Positions 17,001 to 19,420 of a stretch of 19,420 nucleotides of DNA are shown piece after piece. Every line of letters begins with the position of its first letter. Position 1 is the first letter of the stretch. A program made the position numbers and the translations under genes. This stretch comes from Ignavibacteriaceae bacterium (GTDB lineage Bacteria; Bacteroidota; Ignavibacteria; Ignavibacteriales; Ignavibacteriaceae), in contig JALNWB010000066.1 in assembly GCA_023231105.1 (NCBI GenBank), positions 1 through 19,420 of the forward strand, read 5' to 3'. The notes below the pieces were generated by a model. The model saw only the letters and a list, made by a program, of their open reading frames with translations, was not told where the DNA came from and did no database searches.

Positions 17001-19420
17001 TCATCTCAAAATATCACCTGGACGAGCGATGCCGTTCAAGCGGTTAAGATAGAATATACCATAGATAACGGAGTAAACTGGACTACGTTAGTTGCATCCA
17101 CACCAAGTACGGGATTTTACAATTGGAATCCAATACCCAAAACACCTTCATCGAATTGTAAAATAAGAATAACCGATGTTGCTAATCTTTATTCTGATAT
17201 GAGCGACGAAGTTTTTTCAATTACTCCAGAAGCCAATATCAAAGTTCTGTCACCGAATGGTGGAGAGACACTGACGTTTGGAACGAGTCAAAAAATAACT
17301 TGGACATCTACAAACATCAGAAAAGTTAAAATAGATTACACAATAAACAATGGAGCAGAGTGGGTCGTTATTACTGACAGCATAGAGTCCACAGGAACAT
17401 TCGATTGGACGGTTCCGAATGTGAATTCAAATCTCTGCGGCATAAGAGTAAGTAATGCATCAGACGGAGTGCCGTTTGATATATCGGATGCAGATTTTGC
17501 AATAAGTAATCAAATTAAAAAAGAGGTAAGAGTTATAACTCCAAACGGTGGAGAAATCTTTTCAGGTGGAACAAGTCAAGACATAACTTGGACAAGTAAC
17601 GGAATAACGAAAGTAAAAATAGAATATACAACGGACAATGGAATAAAGTGGGCAGTAGTTGCAGACAGCACCGAAGCGGACGGATCGTATCAATGGTCAC
17701 CGGTACCGAATATCTCAACATCACAATGTAAGATAAAAATTACGGATAAAGACGGAACCACAAGTGATGCCAGTGACGCAGTCTTTTCAATCAAACCGAT
17801 TCAATCAGTAAAAGTCACCTATCCGAATAACGGAGAAGTATTCACAGCGGGAGACCCGGTAGTTATCAGATGGGAATCAACCGGTATAGAGAATGTTGGA
17901 ATAGATTATACAATCAACAACGGTTTGGTTGAAGAAGATTGGTTTGTGTTGGTAAGCAGCACACCGAGTGACGGAGAATATGAAACAGGATTTTCAATTC
18001 CGTCAAATCTGTATCGTATCAGAATAAAAGATATCTCAGACGGCACCCCGATGGATGCTTCTGACGGAACATTTACAGTTCTGCCACAGCCGACGATAAC
18101 AGTAACGGCGCCAAATGGCGGAGAAAATTTAGTGAGCGGTAACAAAACAAATATTACCTGGGTTTCTACATACATTGAATCAGTAAAACTTGAATATACA
18201 ACCAATAACGGTGCAAACTGGGTTGAAATAGCGGCGTCAACGCCGTCTAACGGACTGTATGAATGGTCAGTCCCTGTAGTATCATCAGCGTTGTGTAAAA
18301 TAAGAATAAGCGATGCAAAAGATAATGCACCGTCTGATTTATCAGATAATAATTTCAAAATCAGTCAAAGCCAGCAGAGAGTTACCATCACCTCACCAAA
18401 CGGTGGTGAGCAATGGGAAGCAGGTTCATCACATAATATCACCTGGACCAGCGATGCCGTTCAAGCGGTTAAGATAGAATATACTATTAATAACGGAGTA
18501 AGCTGGGATATACTAACAACTTCGACCCCAAGTACCGGATTTTACAATTGGAATCAAATTCCCAAAACACCATCAACAAATTGTAAAATAAGAATAACCG
18601 ATGTTGCTAATCTTTTTTCTGATATGAGTGACGACTTTTTTACAATTACTCCGGAACCCAGTATCATAATTCTATCCCCGAACGGTAGAGAAAATTTGCT
18701 AAGCGGAAATCAATATGAAATTCGTTGGAGTTCTGTGAGTGTTGCCAATGTTAACATAGATTATTCAAATAACAATGGTGCTAACTGGTCACAGATTGTA
18801 ACAAATACTCCGAGCAGCGGTTCGCATTTCTGGACCGTTCCGAACGAAAATACTGAACAAGGAAGAATAAGAATTAGTGACGTTGATGGGACGCCTTCCG
18901 ATACTTCCGATGCCAATTTCTCAATTTATAAAAACAAAGTCTTACGATTAGTATTCCCGAACGGAGGAGAAGATATAAACACTTATTCAAAACCTGATAC
19001 AGTTATTGTCTGGACATCCGTGAGTATTGCAAACGTTAGACTAGAGTATTCGTTGGACAATGGATATTCGTGGACGCAAATTATTGCTTCCACTCCCTCA
19101 ACGGGTTCATTCAGATGGACGCTTCCTACACAGACTTCTACATTAGCGAGAATAAGGGTTTACGATGTTTCCGATCCGGCGACTTATAATGATATGAGCG
19201 ATTCTTATTTCTCTTTGAATTCTGTTCCAGTCTCTAATGTTCGGATTGATAATCCAAATGGTAGTGAAAAATCTTCTTCCGAAAAAATAATCTCATGGGA
19301 AGGTTCAACACACCTTAAACGGGTTAAGTTGGAATATTCATTGGATAGCGGAAAAAACTGGATTATGATTGAAGATAATTATTCAAGTACCAAAGGCTCG
19401 AATAAATTTACTTGGAAATA
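14094..19420 (+). CDS. Giant tandem-repeat lipoprotein (3' partial)
   Basis: Translation from the ATG at 14094 meets no stop through 19420, giving at least 1775 residues with the end outside the window. The N-terminus has basic residues, a hydrophobic stretch and LSMVSCQ, a plausible lipobox with Cys30, so the protein is probably lipid-anchored and exported. After a short linker come 18 repeats of about 95 residues. Each follows the pattern PNGGE..., a G and an ITW-type segment, VKIEYTTDNG..W, a PSDG.Y.W segment, CKIRISD and SD..FSI. The opening PNGGE...G...I.W resembles bacterial domains matching the Kre9/Knh1-like (Ser-Thr-rich GPI-anchor) family, predicted beta-sandwiches; that is from memory. 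Repeat 4 has an insertion and repeats 6-10 are duplicated as 11-15. A long adhesin or surface fibre is the likeliest role, by inference. A sorting domain at the missing end is possible. Confidence 0.88.
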   Translation, partial: MKFIYTNSIRKNLFTIILLLFGAVLSMVSCQSPNEPTIDQGPTETLVNLTIVSPQGGEVLKSGDVFKIEWQSNTSSNVSILYTTGGTQWDTISSSYPNTGSFYWSPIPSKTSNNCKIKITTKDNQPVSKESNIFSIEKDSTIQKISLISPSNGEILFVDSSYTIKWTSSGIQALKIELSIDNGLNWNTISATTPADTGQFKWTKIPNFVSNTCKLKLTDVSADSIFAITSGNFSIKIPSYITIKSPNGGEKLLGGGVTGINWISSTVENVKIEYTTDNGINWNTIIGTTPSDGYYEWSPVPNVSSNNCNIRISDVVNSLAYDVSDNLFSIFPEQILKITSPNGGEKFFSGSGTTITWITTSVVVSSANNKTSEIQIANETNKKFSSRTSVIKKEKSFLTNDTKSLSSIANVKLEYSSNGGSTWNIITQSTSNNGSYYWQSIPDINSSLCLVKVSDAEDGLPFDISDNPFIIFNKVEKTIKVAIPNGGESWNAGTAQNITWNSSGVSSVKIDYTTNNGVSWTTIDQNTPSDGFFVWNSIPMVASTNCKIKITDAVDTTAFDLSDEVFTISPEPYVIVLSPNGGETLTFGTNQKITWTSANIGKVKIDYSTNNGANWVVISDSIESTGSFDWIVPNVNSNLCRIRISDASDGVPFDISDADFAISNQIKREVKVSSPNGGEVFSAGTSQDITWTSNGISKVKIEYTTDNGIKWSVIVDSTEADGSYQWSPVPNISSSQCKIKITDKDGTTSDASDAVFSIKPIQSVKVTYPNNGEVFTAGDPVVIRWESTGIENVGIDYTVNNGLKEEDWFVLVSSTPSDGEYETGFSIPSNLYRIRIKDISDGTPMDASDGTFTVLPQPTITVTAPNGGENLVSGNKTNITWVSTYLDSVKLEYTTNNGASWVGIASSTPSDGLYEWSVPAVSSALCKIRISDAKDNAPSDLSDNNFKISQSQQRVTITSPNGGEKWEAGSSQNITWTSDAVQAVKIEYTIDNGVNWTTLVASTPSTGFYNWNPIPKTPSSNCKIRITDVANLYSDMSDEVFSITPEANIKVLSPNGGETLTFGTSQKITWTSTNIRKVKIDYTINNGAEWVVITDSIESTGTFDWTVPNVNSNLCGIRVSNASDGVPFDISDADFAISNQIKKEVRVITPNGGEIFSGGTSQDITWTSNGITKVKIEYTTDNGIKWAVVADSTEADGSYQWSPVPNISTSQCKIKITDKDGTTSDASDAVFSIKPIQSVKVTYPNNGEVFTAGDPVVIRWESTGIENVGIDYTINNGLVEEDWFVLVSSTPSDGEYETGFSIPSNLYRIRIKDISDGTPMDASDGTFTVLPQPTITVTAPNGGENLVSGNKTNITWVSTYIESVKLEYTTNNGANWVEIAASTPSNGLYEWSVPVVSSALCKIRISDAKDNAPSDLSDNNFKISQSQQRVTITSPNGGEQWEAGSSHNITWTSDAVQAVKIEYTINNGVSWDILTTSTPSTGFYNWNQIPKTPSTNCKIRITDVANLFSDMSDDFFTITPEPSIIILSPNGRENLLSGNQYEIRWSSVSVANVNIDYSNNNGANWSQIVTNTPSSGSHFWTVPNENTEQGRIRISDVDGTPSDTSDANFSIYKNKVLRLVFPNGGEDINTYSKPDTVIVWTSVSIANVRLEYSLDNGYSWTQIIASTPSTGSFRWTLPTQTSTLARIRVYDVSDPATYNDMSDSYFSLNSVPVSNVRIDNPNGSEKSSSEKIISWEGSTHLKRVKLEYSLDSGKNWIMIEDNYSSTKGSNKFTWK
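15180..15323 (+). other. 48-residue insertion in repeat 4
   Basis: Repeat 4 is 429 bases long against 282-288 for its neighbours. The excess falls between the ITW strand and the VKLEY strand and encodes a hydrophilic Ser/Asn/Lys/Thr-rich stretch, probably an exposed loop. The frame is kept. Confidence 0.75.
15825..17249 (+). repeat. Five-repeat block, copy 1
   Basis: Repeats 6-10. Each of the five repeat starts recurs exactly 1425 bases downstream (15825/17250, 16113/17538, 16395/17820, 16683/18108, 16968/18393), so the block was duplicated as a unit. Bases 16506-16711 differ from 17931-18136 at one position only (16598/18023), while repeat 6 differs more from repeat 11. Confidence 0.92.
17250..18674 (+). 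repeat. Five-repeat block, copy 2
   Basis: Repeats 11-15, directly abutting copy 1 in the same orientation and frame with no net insertion or deletion. Paired repeats share specific variants found nowhere else in the array, such as YPNNGEVF and Tyr in place of the conserved Cys in repeats 8 and 13. Confidence 0.92.

Larger units (their letters stand above)
14238..19420 (+). repeat. 18 tandem ~95-residue repeats in the lipoprotein
   Basis: Repeat-opening motifs (S/Y/A-P-N-x-G-E or variants) start at 14250, 14538, 14826, 15111, 15540, 15825, 16113, 16395, 16683, 16968, 17250, 17538, 17820, 18108, 18393, 18675, 18954 and 19251; the last repeat is cut by the window edge. Spacing is 279-297 bases, except 429 for repeat 4. 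The motif degrades towards the right (PNGRE at 18678, PNGSE at 19254) and at repeats 1 and 2 (PQGGE, PSNGE). Confidence 0.93.

Noticed and set aside
16481..18358. Open frames on the minus strand opposite the lipoprotein repeats (for example 16481-16720, 16745-16933 and 17906-18358)
   Set aside because: They recur at the 1425-base spacing because the sense repeats do, lack ribosome binding sites, and lie wholly under a continuous coding frame.
14238..19420. CRISPR array or satellite DNA
   Set aside because: The ~285-base units are diverged, contiguous without unique spacers, and keep one reading frame, as expected for protein domains.

Overview
The window reads as chromosomal DNA from an AT-rich member of the FCB group, most likely Ignavibacteria or a close relative. 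That placement is inference. It rests on three proteins ending in a YPNPFNP-type C-terminal sorting domain, a DUF4159/DUF4175-like gene pair, a DapH-type lysine pathway, and a TTG-N19-TAnnTTTG promoter-like site. Two genes have strong AGGAGG ribosome binding sites, which Bacteroidota proper rarely use. I see no rRNA, tRNA, CRISPR array, insertion sequence or phage gene.

Left part (1-3308, + strand): a run of three exported proteins with near-identical C-terminal sorting domains. The first (5' end missing) and third are Asp-box (Ycf48/BNR-like) beta-propellers; the second is a small unrecognised protein. Middle (3423-7483, + strand): a DUF4159 protein followed 2 bases later by a 1134-residue membrane-anchored coiled-coil protein resembling DUF4175. 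A hairpin at 7490-7519 separates these from the minus-strand genes.

Minus-strand block (13880 down to 7504): dapA-dapB-dapH-lysC-lysC-M20 deacetylase, in transcription order, then a two-CBS-domain protein with its own likely promoter. The six enzymes cover aspartate phosphorylation, the two steps to tetrahydrodipicolinate, N-acetylation, and removal of the acetyl group: the acetylase branch of diaminopimelate/lysine synthesis. Aspartate-semialdehyde dehydrogenase, the aminotransferase and the DAP epimerase must lie elsewhere. A 62-bp inverted array of heptamers sits between dapB and dapH and supplies the dapB stop codon.

Right part (14094-19420, + strand): one reading frame stays open for 5327 bases and runs off the edge. 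I translated it codon by codon and found no stop. It encodes a likely lipoprotein of at least 1775 residues built from 18 tandem repeats of about 95 residues, each opening with a PNGGE-type motif. Five consecutive repeats (15825-17249) are duplicated as a block (17250-18674) at an exact 1425-bp offset, and the core of the block is almost identical between copies. This gene is the most unusual object in the window.
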